32,743 nt of DNA from Actinomycetota bacterium (GTDB lineage: Bacteria; Actinomycetota; Actinomycetes; S36-B12; UBA5976), in NCBI GenBank assembly GCA_947373075.1, contig CANBWF010000002.1, positions 1-32,743 on the forward strand. The letters run 5' to 3'. Shown here piece by piece: positions 32,693 through 32,743 of the stretch. How positions within the stretch are numbered: the stretch's first letter is position 1; each line of letters begins with the position of its first letter. Made by a program: the position numbers and the translations under genes. A model generated the notes under the pieces. That model was not told the origin of the DNA and did no database searches. It saw only the letters and a list, made by a program, of their open reading frames with translations.

Positions 32693-32743
32693 TTAACCTG
32701 CCTGATGCGCTTTGCCGATAACTTCACGAACACTTTGGTAGCC
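32693..32743 (-). CDS. pyrD: C-terminal end of a probable dihydroorotate dehydrogenase
   Basis: Only 16 codons and the TAA stop are present, reading GYQSVREVIGKAHQAG. The pattern Gly-aromatic-x-Ser-Val...Ile-Gly-x-x-His resembles the end of class 2 (quinone-linked) PyrD, and pyrD commonly precedes pyrF in actinobacteria such as Streptomyces. The fragment is too short for a firm call; carB or another gene is not excluded. Confidence 0.5.
   Translation of the reverse strand, partial: GYQSVREVIGKAHQAG

Overview
The window looks like a moderately low-GC, compact actinobacterial chromosome (mid-40s percent GC by eye). The evidence is gene order: pyrD-pyrF-gmk-rpoZ-coaBC-metK-priA-def-fmt-rsmB-rpe-ribD-ribE-ribBA-ribH-hisE-hisG and infC-rpmI-rplT-tsnR-pheS-pheT next to argC are arrangements familiar from Mycobacterium and Streptomyces. 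Short gaps, frequent GTG starts, stop/start overlaps and several apparently leaderless genes fit a streamlined free-living actinobacterium. A Nanopelagicales (acI)-like freshwater lineage is my guess, not something the sequence proves.

Layout. (1) 1-114: start of argC on the minus strand, with a perfect TATAAT box and an ARG box just upstream. (2) 217-11238: an accessory cell-surface block. It holds a secreted modular GH16 beta-glucanase, an FrhB-like iron-sulfur protein divergent from a polysaccharide pyruvyl transferase family protein, a GT4-type glycosyltransferase divergent from an ABC exporter/flippase, and an acyltransferase-3/SGNH fusion. Together they could build, decorate, export and remodel a surface polysaccharide. 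The block separates pheT from argC, which lie close together in mycobacteria. (3) 11350-17285: translation genes on the minus strand (infC, rpmI, rplT, a TrmH/SpoU methyltransferase, pheS, pheT). (4) 17475-17825: a divergent DUF1844 gene. (5) 17899-32743: a long minus-strand series for histidine (hisE, hisG), riboflavin (ribD, ribE, ribBA, ribH), rpe, protein initiation and maturation (fmt, def), rRNA methylation (rsmB), a PriA homologue, metK, coaBC, rpoZ, gmk, pyrF and the last codons of a probable pyrD.

Six starts were revised from the longest reading frame. infC begins at a non-canonical ATC, which restores a complete IF3 N-domain. gmk, def, ribD and the SseB-like gene begin at internal ATGs supported by ribosome-binding sites, stop/start overlaps or family alignment. 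The GH16 gene keeps its outer start, with an internal ATG as an alternative.

No tRNA, rRNA, CRISPR array, insertion sequence or phage gene was seen, and no stretch over 300 bases lacks a gene. I did not find a convincing new defence or mobile system. The most unusual observations are a histone-H1-like Lys/Ala/Pro tail on IF3, the infC ATC start with its structured leader, paired leaderless divergent promoters in the surface block, the lack of mihF between pyrF and gmk, and a PriA homologue without recognisable helicase motifs.
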